Positions 1 to 8,883 of a stretch of DNA of 64,000 bases are shown here, one piece after another. Made by a program: the position numbers and the translations under genes. The stretch is from Nitrosopumilus oxyclinae (GTDB lineage: Archaea > Thermoproteota > Nitrososphaeria > Nitrososphaerales > Nitrosopumilaceae): assembly GCF_013407165.1 (NCBI RefSeq), contig NZ_CP026994.1, forward strand, positions 124,001-188,000, in the 5' to 3' direction. Each line of letters starts with the position of its first letter. Positions within the stretch are counted from its first letter, which is position 1. The notes below the pieces were generated by a model, which was not told the DNA's origin, ran no database searches, and saw nothing but the letters and a program-made list of their open reading frames with translations.

Positions 1-30
1 ACTCATATGCGATCTTGTCGATCAGTTTTG

Positions 31-39
31 GTATTTAAA
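31..39 (-). promoter_or_regulatory. TATA box of a divergent gene leaving the window
   Basis: Read on the minus strand, the stretch is an A/T box of TTTAAATAC type. An ATG on the minus strand begins at position 6, about 28 bases downstream, which is the spacing of a leaderless archaeal transcript. Only two codons of that putative gene lie in the window, so its product cannot be named. The promoter is inferred from spacing and composition only. Confidence 0.4.
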
Positions 40-48
40 TCAGGTATG

Positions 49-82
49 CCTACCTCCTAAATCCCCCACGGGGGCAAGTAGG
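49..82. promoter_or_regulatory. GC-rich inverted repeat between two divergent promoters
   Basis: CCCCC at 63-67 faces GGGGG at 70-74 across two bases, and CCTAC at 49-53 faces GTAGG at 78-82. In such A/T-rich DNA this is conspicuous. It lies exactly between the minus TATA box (31-39) and the plus TATA box (90-96), so an operator shared by both genes is the simplest reading. A stem-loop in an upstream transcript is an alternative. No regulator is identified. Confidence 0.35.
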
Positions 83-89
83 AAATGGA

Positions 90-96
90 TTATATA
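90..96 (+). promoter_or_regulatory. TATA box of the radical SAM gene
   Basis: TTATATA is centred about 32 bases before the ATG at 125, so transcription probably starts within a few bases of the start codon. This is the near-leaderless arrangement common in thaumarchaea and supports the ATG at 125 as the start. Confidence 0.5.
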
Positions 97-124
97 CCAT
101 CTTGGAAAAATCAACAATACAGGC

Positions 125-1789
125 ATGGCACTAATTCAGATATCCAATCAATCAACTAAAAATTTAGGTAAGAAATCTACAATTAGATTCACTCAAAGTA
201 TCTGTCCAGACTGTAACATGATTCTGGATGCTGAAGTCTTTGAGAGAGATAACCAAGTGTTTATGTCAAAAGTTTGTCCAACCCACGGTGAATGTGAGGA
301 ATTATACTTTGGTTCTTATGAAATGTACAAAAAATTCAGTACATACTGGATGGATGGAAAAGGTGCTCATTCTCCAAATGTAATGATTGACAAATGTTCA
401 TGTCCAAACAACTGTGGATTATGTTCAAACCATTTGTCCCATAGTGGATTAGCAAACATGATTGTAACTAATAGATGTGATTTAACATGCTGGTACTGTT
501 TCTTTTATGTAAAGAAGGGACTTGAAGGTGCTTACATGTACGAGCCAGACCATACTCAAGTTAGAGGTATGATGAAAACTCTAAGAGCAGAGAGACCAAT
601 TCCAGGAAACTCTATGCAAATTACTGGCGGTGAACCAATGCTTAGAGAAGATATTGCTGATGTTATTAAAATTATGAAAGAAGAAGGTGTTGACCATATT
701 CAGATGAACACCAATGGTATTAGACATGCAATGGATCCAGAAGCAGCAAGAGAAGTTAGACTTGCTGGATGTAACAACTTGTATCTTTCCTTTGATGGTG
801 TAACTGCAAGAACAAACCCAAAGAACCACTGGGAAATTCCATATGCACTTGATAGTTGTAGAAAAACAGGTACTACAGTAGTATTTGTTCCAACAGTAAT
901 CAAATCAATTAACGACCACGAACTAGGTGGAATTATCAGATATGCACAAAAGAACATGGATGTAGTTCATGCAGTAAACTTCCAACCTGTATCATTAACT
1001 GGTAGAATGGGTAAAACTGAACGTGAAAAATACAGAATCACTGTTCCTGATTGTGTTCAAAGAATTGAAGAACAAACAAACGGTGAAGTAACTGTTGATG
1101 ATTGGTTCCCAGTCCCAAGTTGTATGCCACTAACTAATGTAATTGAAGCATTCTCAAGCAAACCAAAATATGAATTATCAATTCACTTTGCTTGTGGAGC
1201 AGGAACATACATCTTTGAAGATGCAGATACAAAGAAGTTTGTCCCATTAACAAAATTCTGTGACATTCAAGGAATGCTAGAATTATTTGAAGATAAAGCA
1301 GAAGAAATTCGTTCTGGTAAAAACAAGTACTTTACAATGCTTGAAGTTGTTAGAAAACTCAAAGGCTTTGTTGATACAAAGAAACAACCAGCAGGATTAG
1401 ATTTAGCAAAGATGTTTGGTAATATCCTAATGAAGAGATCATTTGATTCAGTTGGTTCATGGCATGTCAAAGGATTATTCCTTGGTATGATGCATTTCCA
1501 AGACAAATACAACGAAGACCTTGAAAGATTACAAAGATGTGATATTCACTATGTAACTCCAGACCTTAGAATAGTTCCATTCTGTGCATTCAATGTAATT
1601 CCAGAATGGTATAGAGATAGAATTCAAAAGAAATATTCTATCACTGTAGAGGAATGGGAAGAACGAGAAGGCGTTAAATTAGAAGATGGTCTATACAGAG
1701 GACTAATGAGACGTGGTGCAGGTGATGAACTTGCTGCTGGATGTGCAAAGAGTCAGATGTTCCATGATGCTTCTCAAGCAACAATGTAA
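125..1789 (+). CDS. tes: MJ0619-type radical SAM enzyme, probable tetraether lipid synthase (Tes)
   Basis: Radical SAM protein of 554 residues. The cluster motif CX3CX2C is C118, C122 and C125 (CDLTCWYC), followed by a GGEP motif near 170 that binds SAM. Ahead of the barrel are a CPDC pair at 27-30, C51 and a cysteine-dense CSCPNNCGLC at 91-100, which suggests extra metal or Fe-S sites; another Cys appears in FACGAGTY. This layout matches the MJ0619 family, whose characterised members join two archaeol chains by C-C bonds to make tetraether (GDGT) membrane lipids. Thaumarchaea make GDGTs and crenarchaeol, so the role fits. Paralogues in this family may act on other lipids, so the exact substrate is inferred. 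Confidence 0.75.
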   Translation: MALIQISNQSTKNLGKKSTIRFTQSICPDCNMILDAEVFERDNQVFMSKVCPTHGECEELYFGSYEMYKKFSTYWMDGKGAHSPNVMIDKCSCPNNCGLCSNHLSHSGLANMIVTNRCDLTCWYCFFYVKKGLEGAYMYEPDHTQVRGMMKTLRAERPIPGNSMQITGGEPMLREDIADVIKIMKEEGVDHIQMNTNGIRHAMDPEAAREVRLAGCNNLYLSFDGVTARTNPKNHWEIPYALDSCRKTGTTVVFVPTVIKSINDHELGGIIRYAQKNMDVVHAVNFQPVSLTGRMGKTEREKYRITVPDCVQRIEEQTNGEVTVDDWFPVPSCMPLTNVIEAFSSKPKYELSIHFACGAGTYIFEDADTKKFVPLTKFCDIQGMLELFEDKAEEIRSGKNKYFTMLEVVRKLKGFVDTKKQPAGLDLAKMFGNILMKRSFDSVGSWHVKGLFLGMMHFQDKYNEDLERLQRCDIHYVTPDLRIVPFCAFNVIPEWYRDRIQKKYSITVEEWEEREGVKLEDGLYRGLMRRGAGDELAAGCAKSQMFHDASQATM

Positions 1790-1808
1790 AAGAATTAAAT
1801 TTTATTTT

Positions 1809-2195
1809 CTAATTACTTCCATTTTCAATTGATTTTAGAAATTTTCTAAGATCCTCTACTTCTTTAGTAGATGCTTTTCCTTCTAAAAGATCTAAAAGAA
1901 TTCTAAAGTTTTTTGCCATCAATGGACTCTGTTTCATAGACTGTTCATGCTCAATCTTCATCTGAGTTTTTCTATGCCAATTACCAATCAATATGGCAGC
2001 TGGAATGTATGCTGCCAAAAATATGACCACAAACATCCAAAGATTAGAAAAAATCTCTCCTAAGGCATTAATTTGTTCAATTAACAATCTATAAAAAATT
2101 AAAACAAAATTTACAAATGACATTGCAAAAACAAGATACATTCCATGACCTTGACGGAAATCATACCAACGTCTTCTAAACCATGTATCGTTCAT
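1809..2195 (-). CDS. Small two-helix membrane protein, unknown function
   Basis: A protein of 128 residues with a basic start (FRRRWYDFRQGHG), two hydrophobic helices at about 18-40 and 50-72, and a charged cytoplasmic-looking tail rich in K and E ending in a predicted helix. The start is an ATG at 2195. It converges on the radical SAM gene with only 19 bases between the stop codons. No enzymatic motif is visible. It resembles short conserved membrane proteins of thaumarchaea, but I cannot name a family. Confidence 0.65.
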   Translation of the reverse strand: MNDTWFRRRWYDFRQGHGMYLVFAMSFVNFVLIFYRLLIEQINALGEIFSNLWMFVVIFLAAYIPAAILIGNWHRKTQMKIEHEQSMKQSPLMAKNFRILLDLLEGKASTKEVEDLRKFLKSIENGSN

Positions 2196-2267
2196 AATTT
2201 CTAGTAATTTAAAACAGAATTAAGAACTAACTAGTTTAATTTTTTTAATTTTTAGATGATGTTGAGT

Positions 2268-3308
2268 CTATTTTCTTCCATTAACACTATATCCGCTCTC
2301 AATTTCATTAAAATGGATGATTTTTAGTTTGACATCTTTGAACCACTTTCTAACTTCATTTTCAGAATGTCTGTATGCAAATTTTGGAAAATACCAATCA
2401 TAGTTTGTTGCTACACTTTGATCAAATGGTACATCTGGAGACCACCAACACTTTAGAAAATTCCAATACAAAAATCTCTGAACATCATATGTTCCTGCTT
2501 TAATTTTGAGAATAGGAATATCTTCAGTAATTGTAATTTTCTTTTTTAATTGAGAAAGACTCTTTCCTAATAATGCCATACTTTTAGAAAAATTCATACA
2601 TTGTTTTTCAGACATTTTAACTGTAGATTCTCTAATGTGATCATCTGCAAATTCTCGTAGAGGTCCTTTTTTCCTATAAACGTAAATTGAAATCATACCT
2701 TTCTTTGTCAATAATTTTGAGAGCATTTTGAATGAAGATTCAGTATCTTTGGTATGATGTAACACTTGATCAGAGCAAACAAAGTCAAAGAAATTTTTCT
2801 TAAATGGCAATTTTCTAATATCAGCCTGTAAAAAATGAATATTTTTTATTTTACCATATTTTTTATAAGCAAATTCTATACTTTCACTGGCATCAATTCC
2901 AAATACTTGAGAATTTGGGTTTGATGAAAATAATTTAGCACTGTTTCCAACTCCTGTTCCAGCATCAAGAATTTTAGAACGTGTTTTTAAAAAACTATTT
3001 AATTTGGAGGTTGATTTCCATCCAAATCTTTCTAAAAACCATTTTTTTTGACCTTCAATCCATTTTTTATTATGATATGATTTATTGAAATTTCTCCATT
3101 TAGATGAAAATGCATCTTCTGTTTTTATAAAATCTTTTTGTTTATCAGAAACAAGACGAGGTATTCCTCTAATTATTGAAAAACGATGTTTTTTAGAACA
3201 GGTTAAAACTCCTTCAATAATTTCATCTTTTTGTTTTTTCTTTATTTTTAATGAAAAATCTGTATGACATTCTGGACAAATAATCTGCTCTACTAGTTCT
3301 GATTTCAA
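2268..3308 (-). CDS. SAM-dependent methyltransferase with N-terminal Trm112-like zinc ribbon
   Basis: Residues 1-55 form a Trm112/UPF0434-like small domain with CPEC at 11-14 and a second Cys in TCSKKH, ending with the typical IIRGIPRLV segment. Residues 105-220 hold a class I methyltransferase core: DAGTGVGNSA is motif I and SDQVLHHT the downstream substrate loop. The C-terminal third is family specific. Genes of this build are common in surface-glycan clusters and usually methylate a sugar or lipid carrier, which is an inference here. The start codon is TTG. It is the first gene of the polysaccharide cluster and lies downstream of the asparagine-synthetase-like gene on the same strand. Confidence 0.75.
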   Translation of the reverse strand: MKSELVEQIICPECHTDFSLKIKKKQKDEIIEGVLTCSKKHRFSIIRGIPRLVSDKQKDFIKTEDAFSSKWRNFNKSYHNKKWIEGQKKWFLERFGWKSTSKLNSFLKTRSKILDAGTGVGNSAKLFSSNPNSQVFGIDASESIEFAYKKYGKIKNIHFLQADIRKLPFKKNFFDFVCSDQVLHHTKDTESSFKMLSKLLTKKGMISIYVYRKKGPLREFADDHIRESTVKMSEKQCMNFSKSMALLGKSLSQLKKKITITEDIPILKIKAGTYDVQRFLYWNFLKCWWSPDVPFDQSVATNYDWYFPKFAYRHSENEVRKWFKDVKLKIIHFNEIESGYSVNGRK

Positions 3309-3373
3309 CAGTAAATGTGATTTTTTGGGTAAATAAAAATTAGTTGTATTTATTCTATGAATTTTTAATTTTT

Positions 3374-4585
3374 TTAAATAGATAATTTTGTATTTGGATT
3401 CATTTCTTTAGTTATAAAAATTCTATACCAAATCTCAAATGCTAATAATCCTAAAAATTTATTGATATATCTTACATCTGGCTTTTCATCAAGTTTTTTA
3501 AGAGATTTTTTAATCCAGTCTTTACTGATCCATTTATCATTAACAATTCGTGCATTATCTAAATAATATTCACATATCTTTTTCCCATAAGAATTCCACA
3601 GATTTACAGTATTTACTGAAAAACCTTGTTTGTTTGGTGTGATAAGTTTTGGAGAAATGTGTTTTGCTAAAATTTCACGTAATGGAATTTTTCCAACGTT
3701 GTTATTAATATCATATTTTATAGAATTCTTTAGATGTGGAGCATATACCATTAATTCTTTTGATAAGATAGGTGTAATTGGTTTTAGATTAAAAAATTTA
3801 TTAAAACTACTATTCAATGGAATCCAGTTATACAACAATTTCCCATTAATATCTGCTAAAAATACTTGATCTAATGGAGATAATGAATTATCAAAATATG
3901 GAATAATTTTTGAATAAATCTCATTCCATGAAAAATTTGCGTTTAACCCAAATAATTCAGTTTGATCAGGAACCCAGTCACGTTGATGACATTCTAAATA
4001 TAATTTAGTTTTATCTAATGGTGTCATATTTGAAGTGAAATTGGTTAGAAATTTTTTATATCTGAAAGTGTATCCGCCAAATAATTCATCACCTCCATCT
4101 CCTGATACAAGTGTAGTTGAAAATTTTGAAGCAGTTTTTACTATATGAAACCAATGAGTATCCCAAAATGGCATTTTAACAATACTAATTGCTTTAGGAA
4201 GATCCTCTAGAAAATTTTCAATTGAAATAATATGGTGCTCTGCATTGAATTTATTTGCAATATTTGTAGCAATTCCTGTTTCATCAACACTGTCTGCAAA
4301 TTTTAAAGATATAGCATCAATTTTGATGTCAGGCATAGTCTTACGTAATAATGCCATTACAAGAACTGAATCCACTCCTCCACTTAGGGCCATCGAAATA
4401 TGTTGTTCATTAACTTCATTTTCAATTACAGATGAAATTGAATTTTCTATATATTGTAAATAATTAGGTTTTTCTTCAGGTACAAAGTCATCTACAACAA
4501 ATTTCTTTTTATCAATCTCCAATGATGGACAATACCTTAAACTCAAAACTTCTTTAATTGTTGAAGAATTATTGTCTATTTCCAA
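3374..4585 (-). CDS. Asparagine synthetase-like amidotransferase lacking the glutaminase domain
   Basis: A protein of 403 residues carrying only the C-terminal synthetase half of the AsnB family. The ATP pyrophosphatase loop SGGVDS is near residue 69, and GDGGDELFGGY, the second family signature, lies near 165. True AsnB starts with a catalytic Cys and an Ntn-type glutaminase domain of about 200 residues; neither is present and the protein starts with TTG at MEIDNN. It may take ammonia directly, which is plausible in an ammonia oxidiser, or use another glutaminase. In glycan clusters such proteins amidate uronic acids (WbpS type), and a UDP-sugar dehydrogenase that makes uronic acids is encoded nearby. 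Substrate unproven. Confidence 0.75.
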   Translation of the reverse strand: MEIDNNSSTIKEVLSLRYCPSLEIDKKKFVVDDFVPEEKPNYLQYIENSISSVIENEVNEQHISMALSGGVDSVLVMALLRKTMPDIKIDAISLKFADSVDETGIATNIANKFNAEHHIISIENFLEDLPKAISIVKMPFWDTHWFHIVKTASKFSTTLVSGDGGDELFGGYTFRYKKFLTNFTSNMTPLDKTKLYLECHQRDWVPDQTELFGLNANFSWNEIYSKIIPYFDNSLSPLDQVFLADINGKLLYNWIPLNSSFNKFFNLKPITPILSKELMVYAPHLKNSIKYDINNNVGKIPLREILAKHISPKLITPNKQGFSVNTVNLWNSYGKKICEYYLDNARIVNDKWISKDWIKKSLKKLDEKPDVRYINKFLGLLAFEIWYRIFITKEMNPNTKLSI

Positions 4586-4682
4586 GATTGAATACCTGAT
4601 AATACTTTGTATTTTTCTATGTTTATAAGATTCTATTTTTTTATTTCTTAAGACTTAAAGATGTGCTAGATTCAACAAACAC

Positions 4683-5582
4683 GTGAAATTTGTAATTACT
4701 GGTGGTGCGGGATTTATTGGAAGCCATATTGCAAAACATCTCATTAACAAAAATCACAAAGTAACTATTGTTGATAATTTCTCACGAGGAAGATTAGAAA
4801 ATTTATCTGGATTTGAAGAAAAAATTGAATTTCAAAAAATGGATATATTAAATTTAGACTCTTTAAAAAAAATAATTTCTGATTCTGATGGAATTTTTCA
4901 TCAGGCTGCTTTAACTTCTGTGCCTGAATCATTCATTCAGAAGGAAAAATATCATAATGTGAATGTAGTTGGAACTGAAAATATTTTTAAATTAGCAAAA
5001 GAATTTGAAAAAAAGGTTGTATATGCAAGTAGTTCCAGTGTATATGGAAATACTTCTGTGACTCCTATTACAGAAGATTTCGATAAAAATCCTATCAATC
5101 CATATGGAATAACAAAACTAGATGATGAAAAACTAGCAAAAAAATATCATGATTTAGGAGTTTCAATAATTGGTTTAAGATATTTCAATGTCTATGGAAT
5201 TGGTCAAACTAATGATTATGCAGGTGTGATTACAAAATTCTTTGATCAAATTAACTTAGATCAATCACCAATAGTTTTTGGTGATGGCTCCCATACGCGA
5301 GACTTTGTTTCCGTAGAAGATGTTGCTAAAGCTAATTTACTTTCAATGGAAAGCACAACTAGTTTTTCATTTCTAAACATTGGAACTGGGATTCCTACAT
5401 CTGTGAATGAATTAGCACAATTGATGATTAATCTTTCTGGAAAGCCCTTAGAAATCAAACATGATGAATTACCGCAAGGTGATGTTAAAGAAAGTCTTGC
5501 TGATGTATTCCTTGCAAAAAAACTAATTAATTGGAATTATGACATATCTTTAAAAGATGGTTTAAAAAAATATTTTTTTTAA
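4683..5582 (+). CDS. NAD-dependent sugar epimerase/dehydratase (GalE-like extended SDR)
   Basis: Extended short-chain dehydrogenase of 299 residues. The NAD-binding GGAGFIGSH is at 8-16, the catalytic serine region ASSSSVYG lies near 113-120, and the YxxxK motif is in NPYGITK. YFNVYG and GDGSHTRDFVSVED are further hallmarks of UDP-hexose 4-epimerases and related dehydratases. It starts with GTG at 4683. Its TAA stop interlocks with the stop of the convergent glycosyltransferase in a four-base TTAA. Expected job is interconversion of a UDP-activated sugar such as UDP-GlcNAc/GalNAc; the exact substrate cannot be read from sequence. Confidence 0.8.
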   Translation: MKFVITGGAGFIGSHIAKHLINKNHKVTIVDNFSRGRLENLSGFEEKIEFQKMDILNLDSLKKIISDSDGIFHQAALTSVPESFIQKEKYHNVNVVGTENIFKLAKEFEKKVVYASSSSVYGNTSVTPITEDFDKNPINPYGITKLDDEKLAKKYHDLGVSIIGLRYFNVYGIGQTNDYAGVITKFFDQINLDQSPIVFGDGSHTRDFVSVEDVAKANLLSMESTTSFSFLNIGTGIPTSVNELAQLMINLSGKPLEIKHDELPQGDVKESLADVFLAKKLINWNYDISLKDGLKKYFF

Positions 5583-6529
5583 GAATTTACTAAATTTTCA
5601 TAAAATTTAACATATTCTGGGAGTAGAACTTCCCATGTGAGATTATTTATTACAAATTCATAACCTGCATTCCCAAGTCTTGCTGCAGTTTCATTGTCTA
5701 CAAGTAATTCATTAATATTTTTTAGTAGTATTTCTGAATCATTCGGAGGAACAAGAATTCCTGTCACATTATTTGTGATTAATTCCGGAATTCCTCCAAC
5801 ATTAGTTGCAATGACTGGTATTTTGAGATAAAATGCTTCTTTAATTACCTGTGGAATACTCTCCATTCTTGAAGGTATCACTAGAATGCTAGATGCTTTA
5901 AGATTCTCCATTGCATCTTCCCATTTCATATCTGTACAATAGATTATTTTACCATTAATTTTTGGTTCAATCTCTTTTAGAACATCTATACCTTTTTCAT
6001 AACTATCTCTTCCAATGAAAATTATTTGCTTTTCATTTTTTTCTACATTTTTTAATTTTTCAAATTTTTTAATATCTAACGGAGCATAGAAAAATTCAAA
6101 ATTAGCATTTAATTTTTCTTTATACATTTTTTTAACAATTTTAGAATCAGTTGTAAGCTTGTCTGCCCATTTCAAAACTTTTGTTTCAGCAATTTTTGCA
6201 ATAGAATACATAGTTTTAGAATGTAATGCATCTACTTGTTCAGAATATATTCCGTGAATAGATAGGATTTTTTTCTTTGCTTTTGTATATTTCATAGCAA
6301 AAGCTGATGGAACATTAAATGCATGAACAATATCATATTTTTCTCCTTCTATCATTGCTTTCAAAGAACTTAATAATACAAAACTTGGATTCTTTAATTT
6401 TTTAATTGGTATGTGTGGTGTATGCATTAATTTTACATCAAATCCATGCTCTTGCAACTTTTCAGCAACTCTTGATGCATGTCCTCCAATCCCCCCAGAA
6501 TATTTTGGAGCGATAAATAGAATTTTCAT
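5579..6529 (-). CDS. GT4-family glycosyltransferase
   Basis: A GT-B fold glycosyltransferase of 316 residues. The N-terminal glycine-rich segment PKYSGGIGGHASR is the acceptor-side loop. The C-terminal half has FIGRDSYEKG and the nucleotide-sugar-binding region with the EX7E motif (ESIPQVIKEAF), then PVIATNVGGIPELI, typical of GT4. It transfers a sugar from a nucleotide donor to the growing lipid-linked glycan on the cytoplasmic face. No membrane segment is seen. Convergent with the epimerase, with overlapping stop codons. A TTGTAGAC element lies upstream at 6583-6590. Confidence 0.85.
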   Translation of the reverse strand: MKILFIAPKYSGGIGGHASRVAEKLQEHGFDVKLMHTPHIPIKKLKNPSFVLLSSLKAMIEGEKYDIVHAFNVPSAFAMKYTKAKKKILSIHGIYSEQVDALHSKTMYSIAKIAETKVLKWADKLTTDSKIVKKMYKEKLNANFEFFYAPLDIKKFEKLKNVEKNEKQIIFIGRDSYEKGIDVLKEIEPKINGKIIYCTDMKWEDAMENLKASSILVIPSRMESIPQVIKEAFYLKIPVIATNVGGIPELITNNVTGILVPPNDSEILLKNINELLVDNETAARLGNAGYEFVINNLTWEVLLPEYVKFYENLVNS

Positions 6530-6582
6530 TTCTTTACAAAAATTAATAAAATTCTTACCTTAATGAATATGCTCAGAATAAT

Positions 6583-6592
6583 TTGTAGACGA
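6583..6592. promoter_or_regulatory. TTGTAGACAA-like element, copy 1
   Basis: TTGTAGACGA, differing from the cluster consensus TTGTAGACAA at one base, lies in the divergent spacer between the glycosyltransferase (starting at 6529, minus) and wecB (starting at 6667, plus). It is one of six related sites, all inside spacers of the surface-glycan cluster. A transcription-factor site is inferred. Confidence 0.4.
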
Positions 6593-6666
6593 ATTAACAA
6601 AAAATCTATACAATCAAACTTTCTATACCAATAATAGTATCTATAGATAATAGAAGTTGAAATTAG

Positions 6667-7737
6667 ATGAAAGTAGCAATAGTTTTAGGAACAAGACCAG
6701 AAATCATTAAACTTGCACCAATTATTAGAAAAATTGGCTCCAAAAATTGTTCTTTTGTCTTTACTGGTCAACATTATGATAATAAGATGGGGATGAGTTT
6801 TATTCATGAATTAGGCTTGCAAAAACCCAATTATTCATTAAATATCACAAAATCTAATCCGTCACTCCAAATAAGTGAAATAATTGCCAAATTATCAAAA
6901 ATTCTACTTAAAGAAAAACCTGATACAGTAATGATTCAAGGTGATACTAATACTGTTTTAGCTGCTGGAATTTGTTCTCTTAAATCAAACATCCCAATTA
7001 GTCATGTTGAATCTGGATTAAGAAGTAATGATTGGAGAATGCCAGAAGAGCATAATAGAATTGCAGTGGATCATATTTCTGAATTATTATTTGCACCTAC
7101 TCAAAATACAAAATTAAATTTAAAATCTGAAAAAGTACATGGTAAAATATTTGTAACAGGGAATACTGTTATTGACGCAATCAATATTTATTCTAAAATT
7201 TCAAAAAAGAAATCAAAAATATCTATTCCGTCATCTGATTTCATTTTATTAACTCTCCATAGATCAGAAAATGTAGATAATAAAAAAATACTTTCTTCTA
7301 TAATAAAAGGACTAATTGATTCAAATGAGAATATTATATTTCCAATACATCCAAGAACAAAAAGACGTCTTCATGAATTTGGGTTATTCAACAAATTATA
7401 TCAAAATAAAAATATTCAAATTCTTGATACTGTAGGATATTTTGAAATCCTTGAACTAATGAAAAACTGTAGTTTTATTGTAACTGATTCAGGTGGAATT
7501 CAAGAAGAAGCTACTTCGCCAATGATTAGAAAGAAAGTTTTGGTAGTAAGAAAAACAACTGATCGACCTGAAGCTGTTGAAAATAAAATGGCTGAAATTA
7601 TTGGGTTAGATTACAAAAATATTTCAAATTTAATTAAAAAAACTATGAAAAATCCTAAACTTCATTCAAGAAAAACACCTTATGGAAAAGGTGATGCAAG
7701 TGAAAAAATTCTTAAAATTTTAAAAAGAAATTTTTAA
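6667..7737 (+). CDS. wecB: UDP-N-acetylglucosamine 2-epimerase
   Basis: Interconverts UDP-GlcNAc and UDP-ManNAc in the cytoplasm. The protein of 356 residues begins with the family signature LGTRPEIIKLAPI, followed by FTGQHYD, GDTNTVLA, HVESGLRS and MPEEHNRIAVD, which carry the catalytic and UDP-contacting residues of the non-hydrolysing epimerases. TDSGGIQEEA near 277 is the UDP-binding signature. Length is normal for the family (about 360-380). The product feeds the UDP-sugar dehydrogenase at 10061-11428, giving UDP-ManNAcA. Its stop overlaps that of the convergent glycosyltransferase through TTAA. Confidence 0.92.
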   Translation: MKVAIVLGTRPEIIKLAPIIRKIGSKNCSFVFTGQHYDNKMGMSFIHELGLQKPNYSLNITKSNPSLQISEIIAKLSKILLKEKPDTVMIQGDTNTVLAAGICSLKSNIPISHVESGLRSNDWRMPEEHNRIAVDHISELLFAPTQNTKLNLKSEKVHGKIFVTGNTVIDAINIYSKISKKKSKISIPSSDFILLTLHRSENVDNKKILSSIIKGLIDSNENIIFPIHPRTKRRLHEFGLFNKLYQNKNIQILDTVGYFEILELMKNCSFIVTDSGGIQEEATSPMIRKKVLVVRKTTDRPEAVENKMAEIIGLDYKNISNLIKKTMKNPKLHSRKTPYGKGDASEKILKILKRNF

Positions 7738-8876
7738 AATTTCTTAGTTTCTTCAATGATACTTTTTACAACATTATTCCATGAAAATTTTTGGACCATT
7801 TTTGATGACTGAATTCCCATGTTTTCAACTTTTTTTGGTTGATTTAATAATAAAATAATTTTCTCAGCCAAATCATTTGCATTTTCGATAAAATATCCGT
7901 TTTTTTTATTCTCTAAAACATCATCAGGAAGTGTTCCTTTTTGGGCTATAATGGGCAATGAAACTGCCATGTATTCTAAAACCTTTATTGGAAGAGCTCT
8001 TGATGTCACATCTGTTAATCTTAGAGGCCCAATTCCAATTGAAGCATCTGAAATATTTTCAGGGATTTGTTCTCTTTTAATCCAACCCTTAAATTCAACA
8101 GAATTTTCTAATTTATTTTCTATAACAATTTTTTTCAATTTTTCCATTTCAGTACCACTACCTAATAAAACAAATTTTGCATCTGGTATTTTTTTAATAA
8201 CAAATGGAATAGCTTCAAGCAATATGTCTAAACCTCTATGATAATACATTGCTCCTGCAAAAACGATTTTCTTTGGATCTTTTTCACTAGTAATATCAAA
8301 TAAAGATAAATCTACACCATTTGGAATTATTGAAATTTTTTCTGGTTTTACATTGTATTCATTAATAATAATTTTTTTTGTATCATTATTTGAAACAAGA
8401 ATTCTAGTTCCAGATCTAAGAGTTTTTCCATTGATCCTTTTTTCAATCTTTCGTTGTAATGATTTAATCCCAGATGCTTTTTCATAAATAGCATCATCTA
8501 CTTTTACAATAGATGGAATATCTAATTCTTTTGCAGCTTCAACTGCAGCTTTTGGGACTAGATGAAATGGATGAAATATTGTAAAAATAAAATCAAATTG
8601 ATTTGATTTACCTATTTCCATTGCAGTTTTTTTAATATTAGATTGGCATCGTCTTGCAGCTATTTTGATTTTATTTCGTGAGGGAGTTTCTGTTCGAATG
8701 ACTTTAATTTTTGAGTTTATTTTAGGATTAAATTGTTCACCATTCCAATCAAGATCAGGTGTGATTACTGTTACTTCATTTCCCAATTCAGCAAATTTAT
8801 TAATTATATCTGTAATTACCACAACACCTCCTCCACTAATTGGTGGAAAATGAAATACTAAGACTAGAATTTTCAC
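7734..8876 (-). CDS. GT4-family glycosyltransferase
   Basis: A 380-residue GT-B glycosyltransferase. PPISGGGVVVITD near the start is the glycine-rich acceptor loop; the C-terminal domain shows IPNGVDLSLF, VFAGAMYYHRGLD and a donor-binding region ending LPIKVLEYMAVSLPII, as in GT4 mannosyl- or GlcNAc-transferases. The start is GTG at 8876. Only seven bases separate it from the divergent toroid-fold gene at 8884, so the two promoters must overlap each other's coding starts or the true starts are further in. Confidence 0.85.
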   Translation of the reverse strand: MKILVLVFHFPPISGGGVVVITDIINKFAELGNEVTVITPDLDWNGEQFNPKINSKIKVIRTETPSRNKIKIAARRCQSNIKKTAMEIGKSNQFDFIFTIFHPFHLVPKAAVEAAKELDIPSIVKVDDAIYEKASGIKSLQRKIEKRINGKTLRSGTRILVSNNDTKKIIINEYNVKPEKISIIPNGVDLSLFDITSEKDPKKIVFAGAMYYHRGLDILLEAIPFVIKKIPDAKFVLLGSGTEMEKLKKIVIENKLENSVEFKGWIKREQIPENISDASIGIGPLRLTDVTSRALPIKVLEYMAVSLPIIAQKGTLPDDVLENKKNGYFIENANDLAEKIILLLNQPKKVENMGIQSSKMVQKFSWNNVVKSIIEETKKF

Positions 8877-8883
8877 TGTCTTT

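Noticed and set aside
50-100. Short minus-strand frame MVYNPFPTCPRGG in the left spacer
   Set aside because: Only 16 codons, and it runs through the inverted repeat and the TATA box; composition can be explained by the G/C block.
581-1512. Antisense frames opposite the radical SAM gene
   Set aside because: They lack recognisable motifs and lie within a strongly supported gene.
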